Positions 42,799 through 52,068 of a stretch of 64,000 nucleotides of DNA are shown here, one piece after another (within the stretch, counting starts at the first letter, position 1; each line of letters opens with the position of its first letter). The DNA comes from Couchioplanes caeruleus (GTDB lineage Bacteria; Actinomycetota; Actinomycetes; Mycobacteriales; Micromonosporaceae), in the NCBI RefSeq assembly GCF_003751945.1, contig NZ_RJKL01000001.1, forward strand, positions 1 through 64,000. The letters are read 5' to 3'. The notes beneath the pieces were generated by a model, which saw nothing but the letters and a program-made list of their open reading frames with translations, made no database searches and was not told the DNA's origin. The translations under genes were made by a program, and so were the position numbers.

Positions 42799-44244
42799 TC
42801 ACATCCAGGGTGCCGTGACCTCTTCCTGCACGTAAACCGTCACGTTGTCGCGCCCGCGCCGCTTCGACCGGTACATCGCCGTGTCCGCGTGCCGCATCAG
42901 CGTCTTGGCGTCCGTGCCGCCCGGGTAGGCCAACGCGATGCCCACGCTGATGCCCACGTCGAGCCGCAGCCCCGCGACGGACGCGTGCGCGGTGACGCCC
43001 TCGACGATGCGCCGGGCCACGTGCAGGGCCTCGCCGGCGTCGCGGATCCGGGTCAGCAGCACGCCGTACTCGTCGCCGGCGATCCGGGCCGCCGTGTCGG
43101 TCTCGCGGGTCGTGCGCTTGATGACCTGCCCGATCGTCTGCAGCAGGCGGTCGCCGACGTCGTGGCCGTAGGTGTCGTTGACCGCCCGGAAGCCGTCGAG
43201 GTCGCAGCTCAGCAGCGCCACAGGGTACTGGTAGCGGGTGCCCTGGGCGAGGGCCCGCTCCAGGTCGCGCTCGAGGGTCGGGCCGTTCGCGAGGCCGGTC
43301 AGGCCGTCGTGCGAGGCCGCGTACGCCATCCCGTCGTTGGTCATCCGGCGCGCGGTGATGTCGCGGTGGTGGCTGACGATGGCGTGAACCGCCGGGTGGG
43401 CCAGCATGTTGCGAGCGATGATCTCGTGCCACTGCCAGGAGCCGTTGGCGTGCCGCACCCGCAGTTCCGCGGAGTGCTCGACGGTGCTGTCCGAGGTCAG
43501 CAGCCGGGTGAACAGCTCGACCGAGGCGGCCTCATCCTCGGGGTGGAACAGCCCGCGCAGCACCTTGCCGCGCAGTTCCTCCGGCTGGTAGCCCATCACC
43601 GGGCGGGCCGCCGGGCTGACCCAGGAGACGTCGCCGGCGGCATCGCTCAGGGTGATGACCTCGGAGCCGTCGCGGACCAGCGCCCGGAACCGGTCCTCGC
43701 TCAGCTTCGCCGCCGCCTCCACCCGCTCGCGCTGCGCGACGAGCTCGCCCAGCGCCCGGGCGGTCGTCGCGGTGCCGACCGCGACCAGAAGCGCCAGGCC
43801 ATGCGTCTGGTAGCCGCCGAGGTAGCTCGGTACCGCGCCCAGGGCGACCAGGAGCTGCCCGCCGGCGAGCGCCAGGACGCCGGAGACCGCGGCCGGCTTC
43901 CAGGCCCGCGAGCCGGAGCGCCGCAGGTGCACGGAGAGGATGTGCAGATGGGCCACGGCCAGCAGGGCGCCCCAGCCGATCATGTACATGATCGCGGTGC
44001 CGGTCACGATCTGCACGGGAATGCGCATCCACAGGCGGCGGCGCGGATCGCCCCCGGACAGCCGGTGCTGCACCTGCGGTTGGGTCCACACCGCGCTCAC
44101 GACCAGCGGCAGCACGATGGCCCACAGCGGCACGTCGCCGGCGAGCTCGAACCGGCGCAGGACGAGGACGGCGGCCAGCACCAGCAGGTGCGTCACCCCG
44201 TAGCGGGCGAACCCCGCCGCTCTCGCCACGATCGCGTTGCTCAC
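42799..44244 (-). CDS. Membrane PAS-GGDEF protein
   Basis: 481 residues. About five membrane helices lie at 10-165, a PAS/PAC domain at about 180-305 (ending SHHRDITARRM), and a GGDEF domain at about 318-475. The signature reads AGDEY instead of GGDEF, still compatible with a diguanylate cyclase-like fold but of uncertain activity. Other motifs DLDGFRAVNDTYGHDVGD and ADTAMYRSKRRGRDN are normal. No EAL domain. It is convergent with the APH-like gene. Confidence 0.9.
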   Translation of the reverse strand: MSNAIVARAAGFARYGVTHLLVLAAVLVLRRFELAGDVPLWAIVLPLVVSAVWTQPQVQHRLSGGDPRRRLWMRIPVQIVTGTAIMYMIGWGALLAVAHLHILSVHLRRSGSRAWKPAAVSGVLALAGGQLLVALGAVPSYLGGYQTHGLALLVAVGTATTARALGELVAQRERVEAAAKLSEDRFRALVRDGSEVITLSDAAGDVSWVSPAARPVMGYQPEELRGKVLRGLFHPEDEAASVELFTRLLTSDSTVEHSAELRVRHANGSWQWHEIIARNMLAHPAVHAIVSHHRDITARRMTNDGMAYAASHDGLTGLANGPTLERDLERALAQGTRYQYPVALLSCDLDGFRAVNDTYGHDVGDRLLQTIGQVIKRTTRETDTAARIAGDEYGVLLTRIRDAGEALHVARRIVEGVTAHASVAGLRLDVGISVGIALAYPGGTDAKTLMRHADTAMYRSKRRGRDNVTVYVQEEVTAPWM

Positions 44245-44374
44245 GTTCGTCGTCCTCGCCTAGTCGCAGGGCCGGCGCGTCCGCGCACGGTAGACCCACC
44301 ATCGACCGGGCCGCCGGACATCCAAGGGTCCGGCCGCGAAAAGCTGGGGTTCCCGCCCGGCATAATCGCCTGTC

Positions 44375-44428
44375 ATGAGCGACGCCCCGGTCCACCGCCG
44401 CGTGCCACTCCCGGCCTCGCGCCGGTGA
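44375..44428 (+). CDS. Possible 17-residue leader peptide upstream of the YibE/F gene
   Basis: ATG 44375 opens a frame MSDAPVHRRVPLPASRR that stops at 44426-44428. Its stop overlaps the GTG of the next gene (GTGA). CATAAT at 44361-44366 lies 8 nt before the ATG, compatible with a leaderless start. Ribosomes finishing it could re-initiate on the His-rich protein, allowing coupling or attenuation. No experimental support; could be fortuitous. Confidence 0.35.
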   Translation: MSDAPVHRRVPLPASRR

Positions 44429-45657
44429 GCCACAGCCACGGCCACAGCCACAGCCACGGTCACGGGGCGATGCCCGCCGCGTCCCGGCGCACCCGGCGGA
44501 TTCTCGCCGCCGTCCTCGTCCCGGCGGCGGTCGTCACTGTGCTGGCGCTCGTGCTGCTCTGGCCGGGCAGTGTCCGCGACGGGTCCGGGGATCCCGGGAC
44601 CGGCGGCGGGCAGCGGGCACTCGGCACGGTCAGCGCCGTCGCCGAGCGGGTCTGCCCGGCCGGGTCGGCGCAGCGGCGGTGCGGCTCCGCCACCGTCCAG
44701 GTCACCGAGGGGCCCGGCGCCGGTTCCCGGCAGGAGGTCGATCTGCCGCAGGGGCCGGGCACGACGACCCTGCGCCCGGGCGACGACGTGGTGCTGCTGC
44801 ACTTCCCGGGCGCGGTGCCGGGCGGGCGCGCGTACTCGGTGGTCGACCGGCAGCGCGCCACCCCGATGATCTGGCTGGTGGGCCTCGCCGTCGCGGTGAT
44901 CCTGGCGTTCGGCCGCCGCCGCGGCGTGACGTCGCTGGCCGGGCTGGCCGTGAGCTTCGGGGTACTGCTGTTCTTCGTGGTGCCGGCGGTGCTCGACGGC
45001 TCCCCGCCGCTGCTCGTCGCGGTCGTCGGCGCGTCGGCCATCATGTTCGCCGCCCTGTACCTGACCCACGGCGTGAACGTCCACACGTCGTTGGCGGTGG
45101 CGGGGACCCTCGCGAGCCTGGTGCTCACGGGAGTACTGGGTGCGGTGTTCACCTCGGCGATGCATCTCACCGGTACGGGCAGCGACGACAGCGCCTATCT
45201 GTCGGTGACCCGGGCGGGGCTCGATCTGCGGGGGCTGCTGCTGGCCGGCATCGTCATCGGTGCGCTCGGCGTGCTGGACGACGTGACGGTCACCCAGGCG
45301 GTGACGGTCGCCGAGATGGCCCCCGGGGCGACCGGCCGCTGGGAGCTCTTCCAGGCCGCAATCCGGGTGGGCCGCGCCCACGTCGCGTCTGCGGTGAACA
45401 CGATCGTGCTCGCGTACGCGGGAGCGTCTCTGCCGTTGCTGCTCTTGATCGCGGCGGGCAGCGAACCGATCGGCGACCTGTTGACCAGCGAGTTCCTGGC
45501 GCAGGAGATCCTGCGCAGCGCGGTGGGAACGATCGGCCTGGTGGCGTCCGTGCCGATCACGACGGGGCTGGCGGCCCTGGTGGCCGAGCTGGGTGCAACG
45601 CCGGCGCGAGCCGTTCGCCCGGACGGGACCGCCCGGCGGGCCCGGCACCGCGGCTGA
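44425..45657 (+). CDS. YibE/F-like membrane protein with His-rich N-terminus
   Basis: 410 residues from GTG 44425. It starts with SHSHGHSHSHGHG, a likely metal-binding segment, then one helix (about 26-46). A soluble extracytoplasmic part with two Cys (ERVCPAGSAQRRCGS) follows, then about seven helices. YibE/F family marks include YLTHGVNVHTSLAVAGT, GVLDDVTVTQAVTVAEM and ASAVNTIVLAYAGASLPLLLL. The family is of unknown function, possibly transport. The upstream 17-codon frame may be its leader. A strong hairpin follows the gene. Confidence 0.9.
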   Translation: MSHSHGHSHSHGHGAMPAASRRTRRILAAVLVPAAVVTVLALVLLWPGSVRDGSGDPGTGGGQRALGTVSAVAERVCPAGSAQRRCGSATVQVTEGPGAGSRQEVDLPQGPGTTTLRPGDDVVLLHFPGAVPGGRAYSVVDRQRATPMIWLVGLAVAVILAFGRRRGVTSLAGLAVSFGVLLFFVVPAVLDGSPPLLVAVVGASAIMFAALYLTHGVNVHTSLAVAGTLASLVLTGVLGAVFTSAMHLTGTGSDDSAYLSVTRAGLDLRGLLLAGIVIGALGVLDDVTVTQAVTVAEMAPGATGRWELFQAAIRVGRAHVASAVNTIVLAYAGASLPLLLLIAAGSEPIGDLLTSEFLAQEILRSAVGTIGLVASVPITTGLAALVAELGATPARAVRPDGTARRARHRG

Positions 45658-45673
45658 CGCCCGCCGCGGATCC

Positions 45674-45754
45674 GTCACTGGCCGGACCCGGAACGACCGC
45701 GTCACTGGCCGGACCCGGAACGATTGCGTCGCTGGCCGAACCCCGAACGGCGGC
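45674..45754. repeat. Three 27-bp tandem repeats
   Basis: Units start at 45674, 45701 and 45728, each beginning GTCACTGGCCGGACCCGGAA or a close variant. The first two differ at about two positions; the third is more divergent. The array sits just past the YibE/F stop and before the terminator hairpin, and is not in a convincing gene. Confidence 0.8.
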
Positions 45755-45788
45755 AGCCAGGCCACGGCATCCGCCGTGACCTGGCTGC
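45753..45788. terminator. Bidirectional terminator hairpin
   Basis: GCAGCCAGG-C-CACGG (from 45753) pairs with CCGTG-A-CCTGGCTGC (to 45788): 14 pairs, one mismatch, 6-nt loop. It lies between the convergent YibE/F gene and the LolA-like gene. There is no U-tract, common in high-GC actinobacterial terminators. Confidence 0.75.
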
Positions 45789-45806
45789 GACCCTGGACCG
45801 CGCCGG

Positions 45807-46952
45807 TTACTTCTGCGCCGCGGCCTCGTACAGCTTCTCCGGGGCGACCGCGCCGACGAGGACCCGGCCGTCGTCGGTGAGCAGGGCGCTGAACAGGGCG
45901 CTCTGCAGCAGCCGGCCGCTGCCCCAGGTGCCGCTCACCTTCGGCAGGACGCCGGCGATGGCCTCGAGCTGCTGCGCGCCGTCGCCGGACCCCTTGCCGG
46001 CGTCGCCGGTGGGCAGCTTGGCGACCAGGACCGATGCCCAGCCCTTGCCGACGACCTTGGTGCCCTCGGGCGCCTCCGGCTTGGCGGCCTTGTCCCGCGC
46101 CGCCTTCTCCGCCTTCTGGGCCTTCTCGGCCTCCGCGCGCAGCTCGGACTCGTCGGCCGTGTCGACCTTCGTGCCGGGCGGCGGGTTGAAGGTGAACTGC
46201 TCGGCGTCCGGAACGGCGAAGCTGACCTGCTGGAACGCGATCCGGACCGCCGGGTCGTTGGCGTTCTTGGCATAGACGTCCACGCCGAGCGGGATGCGGT
46301 GCTCCGCGTCGATCGCCAGCCGGACCTGGCCGACCAGCGAGGCGGTGTCCCGCGGCTTGAGGACCAGCTCGTACGCGTCGCGCCCGGCGACCTTCGCCGC
46401 GCCGGTGGTGCTGACCTCCGTGCTGGGGTCGATGGCGGCGAGCGCGGCGTCCGCGGCCTCCTGCGGGGTCGACGGCACGCCCAGCGGCGGCGTCTGCTTC
46501 TCGTGCTTGCCGGCCTCGGCCGGGATCTTGTAGTGCGTGGCGGAGCTGCCGGAACTGCGCCACACCCAGACGTCGGAGCCGTTGCGGATGACGTCCGTCT
46601 CGCCCAGGGTGCCGAGCACCGCCAGGCGGACCTTGTCCTGCCCGGCGTACCAGACCCGCGCGGTGTTGCTGCCCGCGACCAGCTTCATCAGGTCCGCGTT
46701 GCTGCCGGCGCCCCCGGTGATCCCGGGCAGCGTGGGCAGCCCCAGGTCCGCGGTCTGCACGATCGTGCCCGACAGCCCCTCGACCTTGGCGTTCTGCACG
46801 TCGACCAGAAGCTGGGCCGCGCTGCGCTCGGGCAGCGCCGGGTCCGCGCTCGCCACGATCGTGCCCGCCGCCGCGCCGCCACCGATGACGACGGCCGCCG
46901 CGGCCGCCGGAACCAGCCAGCGCAGCGCCGGCCTCGACCTGAAGACACTCAC
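45807..46952 (-). CDS. Membrane-anchored LolA/RseB-fold protein
   Basis: 381 residues from GTG 46952, 8 nt after GGGAGG. One signal-anchor helix (about 10-35) is followed by a large LolA/RseB-like (DUF2092-type) beta domain: LSGTIVQTADLGLPTLP, WYAGQDKVRLAVLG, DVWVWRSSGSSATHY, LVGQVRLAIDAEHRIPLGVDVYA. A Lys/Ala-rich charged helix (about 270-300) and a C-terminal section follow. In gram-negatives this fold carries lipoproteins or senses envelope stress; in actinobacteria the role is unknown. Confidence 0.82.
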   Translation of the reverse strand: MSVFRSRPALRWLVPAAAAAVVIGGGAAAGTIVASADPALPERSAAQLLVDVQNAKVEGLSGTIVQTADLGLPTLPGITGGAGSNADLMKLVAGSNTARVWYAGQDKVRLAVLGTLGETDVIRNGSDVWVWRSSGSSATHYKIPAEAGKHEKQTPPLGVPSTPQEAADAALAAIDPSTEVSTTGAAKVAGRDAYELVLKPRDTASLVGQVRLAIDAEHRIPLGVDVYAKNANDPAVRIAFQQVSFAVPDAEQFTFNPPPGTKVDTADESELRAEAEKAQKAEKAARDKAAKPEAPEGTKVVGKGWASVLVAKLPTGDAGKGSGDGAQQLEAIAGVLPKVSGTWGSGRLLQSALFSALLTDDGRVLVGAVAPEKLYEAAAQK

Positions 46953-47070
46953 GATGTCCACCTCCCGTTGTGTGCCGCCCATCCTGCCGGGGGTGTGCTG
47001 TGACGCCGCTGAGAAAGTCCCCTAGGGGACGGCGGCTCAGTGATGTGGCAGGAGTGCCGAACAGGGTGTC
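46953..47070. promoter_or_regulatory. Divergent region with palindrome and sigma-28-like promoter
   Basis: GTCCCCTAGGGGAC (47017-47030) is a perfect 14-bp palindrome. Downstream, TCAG (47037-47040), 15 nt, then GCCGAA (47056-47061) resemble a FliA/WhiG-class promoter (GCCGAT-type -10) ending 9 nt before the chemoreceptor GTG. Both are inferred by eye. Confidence 0.5.
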
Positions 47071-48669
47071 GTGGGCGTAAAACGACCTCCTCTCGCTGAC
47101 CTCAGCGTCAAATTCAAGATCCTCGCGGCGGTCCTGGTCGGGACGGTCGTTTCGCTCGTGGTGGGCGTCGTCGGCCTGATGGCGCTGAGACAGTCCAGCG
47201 ATACCGCGCAGGCGATCTACGGCACCAATGTGACCAGCATCGAGGCGTTGGGCGATCTCCAGCAGGCCATGGCCCAGGCCCGGCTGGACGTGGCCAACCA
47301 CGCGCTCTCGCAGGACGACGAGCACATGAACAGCTACGGCGCGGCGTTCGCCAAGAACCTGGAGGCCGTCGACGCGGCCTTCACGGCGTATCAGGCCGGG
47401 AATCCGGCGACCGATCCCGCGATGATTGCGGACCTGCGGGAGGACTGGGACGCCTGGGCGAAGGTCGTCCAGGAGAAGCAGATTCCGGCCAGCGAGCGCA
47501 ACGACCTGAAGGCCTGGCAGGAAACCCGCGACACCGAGGTCGTGCCGTTGTTCACCGAGATCAACAAACACCTCGACGGGCTGACCGTCGCCGAGGAGCA
47601 CGACGCGGCGACATCGGCGAAGGACGCCGACTCCGCGTACACGACCAACCGGATGGTCTCGATCGCCGTGATGGTCGTGGGCGCGATCGTGGCGCTGCTC
47701 GCGGGGCTGGTCGTGGCCCGGCAGATCCTGCGGCCGCTGGGCCGGGTCAAGGACGTCTGCGACCGGCTGGCCGCGGGCGATCTGACCGTGACCACCGGGC
47801 TGACCTCCCGCGACGAGCCGGGTCAGATGGGTGCCGCGCTCGACACCGCGGTGACGGGGCTGCGCGAGACCGTCATGACCATCGGCGGGTCGGTCGCGAC
47901 GCTGTCCGCGGCGTCGGAGCAGCTCTCCGCGGTGAGCACCCAGTTGCAGTCGGGCGCCGGCGACGTCGCCATCAGGGCGACCACCGCCAGCGCCTCGACC
48001 GAGGAGGTGAACGCCGGCGTGCAGGCGATCGCCGCCGGCGCCGAGGAGATGCGGGCCTCGATCGCCGAGATCGCCGTCAACGCCTCCCGCGCCGCAGAGA
48101 TCTCCCTGCAGGGCCTGAGCGTCGCGGAGAGCACCAACTCGCAGGTGGCCGATCTGGGCACCGCCAGCGCCGAGATCGGCGACGTGGTCAAGCTGATCAC
48201 CAGCATCGCCGAGCAGACCAACCTGCTCGCATTGAACGCCACCATCGAGGCGGCCCGCGCCGGCGAGCTCGGCAAGGGCTTCGCCGTCGTGGCCGGCGAG
48301 GTCAAGGAGCTCGCCCAGCAGACCGCGCAGGCCACCGAGGAGATCACCCACCGGATCGCCAACATCCAGGCATCGAGCGGGTCCGCGGCACAGGCGATCG
48401 GCGAGATCACCACGGTCATCGCCCAGATCGGCGACTACACGACCACGATCGCCTCGGCGGTGGAGGAGCAGACCGCCACCACCAGCGAGATGAGCCGCTC
48501 GGTCGCCGAGGCCGCCAACGGCAGTGGCGAGGTGGCACACACCGTCGCCGGTGTCGCCGAGGTCGCCAGCGCGACCGCCGACGGCGCCAAGGCCACCCAC
48601 CAGGCCGCGGGCGACCTGACCCGCCTGGCGTCCGACCTCACGAAGGTGGTCGAGAGCTTCCGTCACTAA
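47071..48669 (+). CDS. Methyl-accepting chemotaxis protein
   Basis: 532 residues from GTG 47071. TM1 (about 15-38), a four-helix-bundle ligand domain (about 40-190), TM2 (about 193-217), HAMP (about 218-270) and a long coiled-coil signalling domain with the hairpin tip [24 protein letters not shown] and [18 protein letters not shown]. It signals through CheW/CheA to flagella; a chemoreceptor implies a motile stage, fitting zoospore-forming actinomycetes. A sigma-28-like promoter precedes it. Confidence 0.96.
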   Translation: MGVKRPPLADLSVKFKILAAVLVGTVVSLVVGVVGLMALRQSSDTAQAIYGTNVTSIEALGDLQQAMAQARLDVANHALSQDDEHMNSYGAAFAKNLEAVDAAFTAYQAGNPATDPAMIADLREDWDAWAKVVQEKQIPASERNDLKAWQETRDTEVVPLFTEINKHLDGLTVAEEHDAATSAKDADSAYTTNRMVSIAVMVVGAIVALLAGLVVARQILRPLGRVKDVCDRLAAGDLTVTTGLTSRDEPGQMGAALDTAVTGLRETVMTIGGSVATLSAASEQLSAVSTQLQSGAGDVAIRATTASASTEEVNAGVQAIAAGAEEMRASIAEIAVNASRAAEISLQGLSVAESTNSQVADLGTASAEIGDVVKLITSIAEQTNLLALNATIEAARAGELGKGFAVVAGEVKELAQQTAQATEEITHRIANIQASSGSAAQAIGEITTVIAQIGDYTTTIASAVEEQTATTSEMSRSVAEAANGSGEVAHTVAGVAEVASATADGAKATHQAAGDLTRLASDLTKVVESFRH

Positions 48670-48765
48670 GCCGTACCGGGACAAGAGCCGGCCTTGAGCC
48701 GGTGCTGAGACTCCGCGCCGATCTCTCCCCTGACAGCAACGGGGAGCGTCGCGAAGGAGACCACA

Positions 48766-49071
48766 GTGCCGATCACTGCCGAACTCGAGGACCGTCTGGT
48801 GTACGGCCTGCGCCGGCCGACCCTGGCCGACGCCCGGGAGAGCCTGCGCGCCAGCGTGGACAACCCCGACGCGGTGTGGAGCGAGCTGCTCGCGCAGACC
48901 GGCCTGGCGGGCTCGGAGACGACGACCGCGGCGCTGTCCGCGATGGCGCAGGCGATGCTGGTCCGCGGTGGCGGCGTCGGAATGTGCGGCAACGCCCTGC
49001 ACATCCGGATCACCGCCTACACCGCCCTCGGCGCCGTCGAGGACCTGATCGCCGTCTCGGTGAAGGCCTGA
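48766..49071 (+). CDS. Small protein of unknown function
   Basis: 101 residues from GTG 48766 with a good ribosome site (GAAGGAG, 5 nt away). There is no signal peptide or membrane helix. The sequence VYGLRRPTLADARESLRASVDNPDAVWSELLAQTGL is helical, and a Gly-rich patch (RGGGVGMCGNALHIRI) follows. I do not recognise it. It lies between the chemoreceptor and the two-component pair and could be transcribed with either. Confidence 0.7.
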   Translation: MPITAELEDRLVYGLRRPTLADARESLRASVDNPDAVWSELLAQTGLAGSETTTAALSAMAQAMLVRGGGVGMCGNALHIRITAYTALGAVEDLIAVSVKA

Positions 49072-49142
49072 TCCACCCGCCGCGGCTGTGACCGCGCTGA
49101 GAACGGATTCAGCCGCTGGGGCGCGCATGCCAAGGTAGGGGT

Positions 49143-49817
49143 GTGCGGTTGCTGGTGGTGGAGGACGAGGCGCGGCTCGCGAGCGCGCTGCGGCGCGGGC
49201 TGCAGGCGGAGGGTTTCGCCGTGGACGTCGCCGCCGACGGCGAGGACGGCCTGGAGATGGCCCGGCACGGCGACTACGACGCGATGATCCTCGACGTCAT
49301 GCTGCCCCGGCTCTCCGGATACCGGGTCGTGCGGCAGTTGCGCGCCGAGCAGAAGTGGCTGCCGGTGCTCATGCTCTCGGCCAAGGACGGCGAATACGAC
49401 CAGGCCGACGGGCTCGACTGCGGCGCCGACGACTATCTGACCAAGCCCTTCTCGTACGTGGTGCTGCTCGCCCGGCTGCGCGCCCTGCTGCGCCGGGGCA
49501 CCCCGGAACGCCCCACGGTGCTGCGCCACGGCGACGTCGAGCTCGACCCGGCACTGCGCAAGGTCACCGTCGCCGGGGCCGAGGTGGTGCTGACCGCCCG
49601 CGAGTACGCCCTGCTCGAGTACCTGCTGCGCCGCCCGGGCGAGGTCGTCTCCAAGACCGAGCTGCTGGACCACGTGTGGGACGCGGCGGTGGACACGGCC
49701 GCCAACGCCGTCGAGGTGTACGTCGGCTACCTGCGCCGCAAGATCGGCCGGGACCGGCTGGAGACGGTCCGCGGCGCCGGCTACCGGCTCGCCGCGACCG
49801 GCGCCACCGAGGCCTAG
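49143..49817 (+). CDS. OmpR-family response regulator
   Basis: 224 residues. The receiver has E7-D8 acidic residues, phosphoacceptor Asp51 in MILDVMLP, and the Lys of YLTKPFSY. The winged-helix DNA-binding domain is at about 128-220, with LTAREYALLEYLLRRPGEVVSK and RGAGYRL. GTG 49143 begins with the canonical MRLLVVEDE. It is followed 2 bp later by its kinase, an operon pair. Confidence 0.95.
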   Translation: MRLLVVEDEARLASALRRGLQAEGFAVDVAADGEDGLEMARHGDYDAMILDVMLPRLSGYRVVRQLRAEQKWLPVLMLSAKDGEYDQADGLDCGADDYLTKPFSYVVLLARLRALLRRGTPERPTVLRHGDVELDPALRKVTVAGAEVVLTAREYALLEYLLRRPGEVVSKTELLDHVWDAAVDTAANAVEVYVGYLRRKIGRDRLETVRGAGYRLAATGATEA

Positions 49818-49819
49818 CC

Positions 49820-51244
49820 GTGACCCGGCCGCGCCTGCCGCGCCGGCTGAGTCCGCGCCGGCTGAGCCTGCGGGCGCGGCTGCTGCTCGTCTCCGTCGTC
49901 GTCCTCTTCGCCGGGCTGGCCGCGGGCGGCGTCGTGCTCGTCACCACGATGCACTACGTGCTGATGCGCGCCGCCAACACCGAGGCGCTGGAGACCGCCC
50001 GGTCGGTGGCCGCCCTGGTGGACACCGGCTCGCTGTCCGACCCGGTGCCGGCCGCTCCCGCCGTACGCGTGCAGGTGGTCAACTCCGCAGGCCAGGTGCT
50101 GTTCGGCTCCACGGGCGCCGACCGGCTGGTGCCGATCCTGTATCCACGGGAACTGCGGGAGCTGGCGGACGGCGACGGGACGTTCATCCCCGGCTCCCGG
50201 ATCGGCTTCGACGGGCGGGTCCGCGTGGTCGCGCTCGCGGCGGGACCGCCGGACGACCGGGTCACGGTGCTCGTCGCCCGGCCCACGGACGAGCTGACGC
50301 AGAGCCTGCGCCTGCTGCAGATCACCTTGCTGGCGACGTTCCCGCCGCTGGTGGCCCTGCTCGCGCTGGTGGCCTGGCGGGTCGTGGGCGCGGCACTGCG
50401 CCCGGTGGAGGCGTTGCGGGCCGGCGCGGAGGAGATCACCGGCGGGGCGCGGCCGGGGCGGCTGCCCGTGCCGGACTCGGGCGACGAGATCCATCGGCTG
50501 GCCGTGACCCTCAACGACATGCTGCACCGCCTCGACGCCGCGCGGGCCCGGCAGCGGAGCTTCGTCGCCGACGCGGCGCACGAGCTGCGCAGCCCGCTGA
50601 CCAACATGCGCACCGAGCTCGAGGTGGCCCAGCGCCTGCCGGACAGCACCGACTGGCCGGAGCTCGCCGGCGACCTGCTCACCGACGTGCACCGGCTCAG
50701 CCGCCTGGTCGACGACCTGCTGCTGCTCGCGCGCGCGGATGACGCGACGACCCGGGCCGTGCGGCCGGCCACCGAGGAGATCGAGCTCGGCGGCCTGCTC
50801 GACGAGGTGGCCGCGCGCTATCCCGAGGTGACGTACGAGCGGCCGGACGGGCCGTTGACGATGATCGGCGAGCGGGACGCGCTCGGCCGGGTGGTGGCGA
50901 ACCTGCTGGACAACGCCGTACGGCACGCCCGGTCGTCGGTGCGCCTGGAGGCGGCGGCGGACGGCGCGGAGCTGCGCATCGCCGTGGCCGACGACGGCCC
51001 GGGCATCCCGGCGGCGGACCGGGAGCGGGTCTTCGACCGTTTCACCCGCCTCGACGACGCCCGGGCCCGCGACGCCGGCGGCTCGGGCCTCGGCCTGGCG
51101 ATCGTGCGCGAGCTGGTGCGCCGCCACGGCGGCACGGTCAACCTGCGCGGCACCAACCCGCCGCCGGGGCTGCACGCCGAGGTGCGCCTGCCCCGGGGCG
51201 CCCCGGTTTCCCCGTCGGCGGGGACCGCCGCCGTCGTGCGGTGA
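49820..51244 (+). CDS. Sensor histidine kinase, partner of the OmpR regulator
   Basis: 474 residues from GTG 49820. TM1 (about 20-45), extracytoplasmic sensor (about 46-155), TM2 (about 160-185), HAMP (about 186-240), HisKA with FVADAAHELRSPLTNMRTELE (phospho-His about 254) and HATPase with N-box NLLDNAVRHA, DDGPGIP and GSGLGLAIVRELVRRHGG. A typical EnvZ/PrrB-like architecture. Its signal is unknown; the next gene downstream is a copper-linked YcnI protein. Confidence 0.95.
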   Translation: MTRPRLPRRLSPRRLSLRARLLLVSVVVLFAGLAAGGVVLVTTMHYVLMRAANTEALETARSVAALVDTGSLSDPVPAAPAVRVQVVNSAGQVLFGSTGADRLVPILYPRELRELADGDGTFIPGSRIGFDGRVRVVALAAGPPDDRVTVLVARPTDELTQSLRLLQITLLATFPPLVALLALVAWRVVGAALRPVEALRAGAEEITGGARPGRLPVPDSGDEIHRLAVTLNDMLHRLDAARARQRSFVADAAHELRSPLTNMRTELEVAQRLPDSTDWPELAGDLLTDVHRLSRLVDDLLLLARADDATTRAVRPATEEIELGGLLDEVAARYPEVTYERPDGPLTMIGERDALGRVVANLLDNAVRHARSSVRLEAAADGAELRIAVADDGPGIPAADRERVFDRFTRLDDARARDAGGSGLGLAIVRELVRRHGGTVNLRGTNPPPGLHAEVRLPRGAPVSPSAGTAAVVR

Positions 51245-51333
51245 AAAGATCGTGGGAACTTTTCCGGGATCCCGGCCGACCAATGACCGTGCCCGGCGCC
51301 CCGGCCGGGAGCACCTGAGTCGGAAGGCCTGAG

Positions 51334-52068
51334 ATGTCCCTGCTGAAGCGTTCGGCCGCGATCGGCGCTGCCGCCGTCGCCGCGCTCACCCTGATGGCGA
51401 CCCCCGCCGCCGCGCACGTGACCGTGAACGCGAACTCCGCCGTCCAGGGTGGGTACGCCAAGGTCACGTTCCGGGTGCCGAACGAGTCCGACACGACCTC
51501 GACCACCAAGGTGGAGGTCAACCTGCCGACCGCGACGCCGTTCGCGTCGGTGTCGCTCAAGCCCGTCGCCGGGTGGACGATGGTGGCCGAGAAGGCGAAG
51601 CTGGCCCAGCCGATCGACTCGCACGGCACGCCGATCACCGAGGCCGTTTCCAAGATCACCTGGACCGCCACCGGCGACGCGGCGATCAAGCCGGGTCAGT
51701 TCCAGGAGTTCGACGTGTCGATCGGCCCGCTGCCGAAGGTCGACAAGGTCGTCTTCAAGGCGCTGCAGACCTACTCCGACAACACCATCGTGCGGTGGAT
51801 CGACGAGCCCACCACCGACGGCACCGAGCCGGAGAAGCCCGCGCCGGTGCTGAAGCTCTCCCCGGCCGCCGCGGGCGACACGCACGCCGCGGCCAGCGGC
51901 CCGACGGTGACGACGGCCGCCGCCGACACCGAGGGCGACGGGAACGGCACGTGGGCCGGCATCGTCGGCATCGGGCTGGGTCTCGCGGCGCTGGTGCTGG
52001 GCCTGCTGGCGTACCGGCGCTCCGGTGCGGCCTCCGGCGCGAAGCCGACCGGCACCCCGGCGGAGTGA
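51334..52068 (+). CDS. ycnI: YcnI/DUF1775 copper-binding membrane protein
   Basis: 244 residues from ATG 51334 (GGAAGG upstream). Signal peptide (1-27) ends AAA before HVTVNANSAVQGGYAKVTFRVPNES; the N-terminal His after cleavage is the copper ligand of YcnI. The DUF1775 beta domain (28-175) includes GWTMVAEKAKL and SKITWTATG. A Ala/Thr linker and one C-terminal helix (about 208-228) anchor it. It likely holds Cu(II) outside the membrane. It overlaps the sigma gene by 4 nt. Confidence 0.92.
   Translation: MSLLKRSAAIGAAAVAALTLMATPAAAHVTVNANSAVQGGYAKVTFRVPNESDTTSTTKVEVNLPTATPFASVSLKPVAGWTMVAEKAKLAQPIDSHGTPITEAVSKITWTATGDAAIKPGQFQEFDVSIGPLPKVDKVVFKALQTYSDNTIVRWIDEPTTDGTEPEKPAPVLKLSPAAAGDTHAAASGPTVTTAAADTEGDGNGTWAGIVGIGLGLAALVLGLLAYRRSGAASGAKPTGTPAE

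Noticed and set aside
45674..45754. 27-bp repeats as a CRISPR array or attachment site
   Set aside because: Tandem with no spacers, no cas, integrase or tRNA nearby.
46294..47025. Plus-strand genes opposite the LolA-like protein
   Set aside because: The minus-strand frame has a signal anchor, a ribosome site and a recognisable fold.
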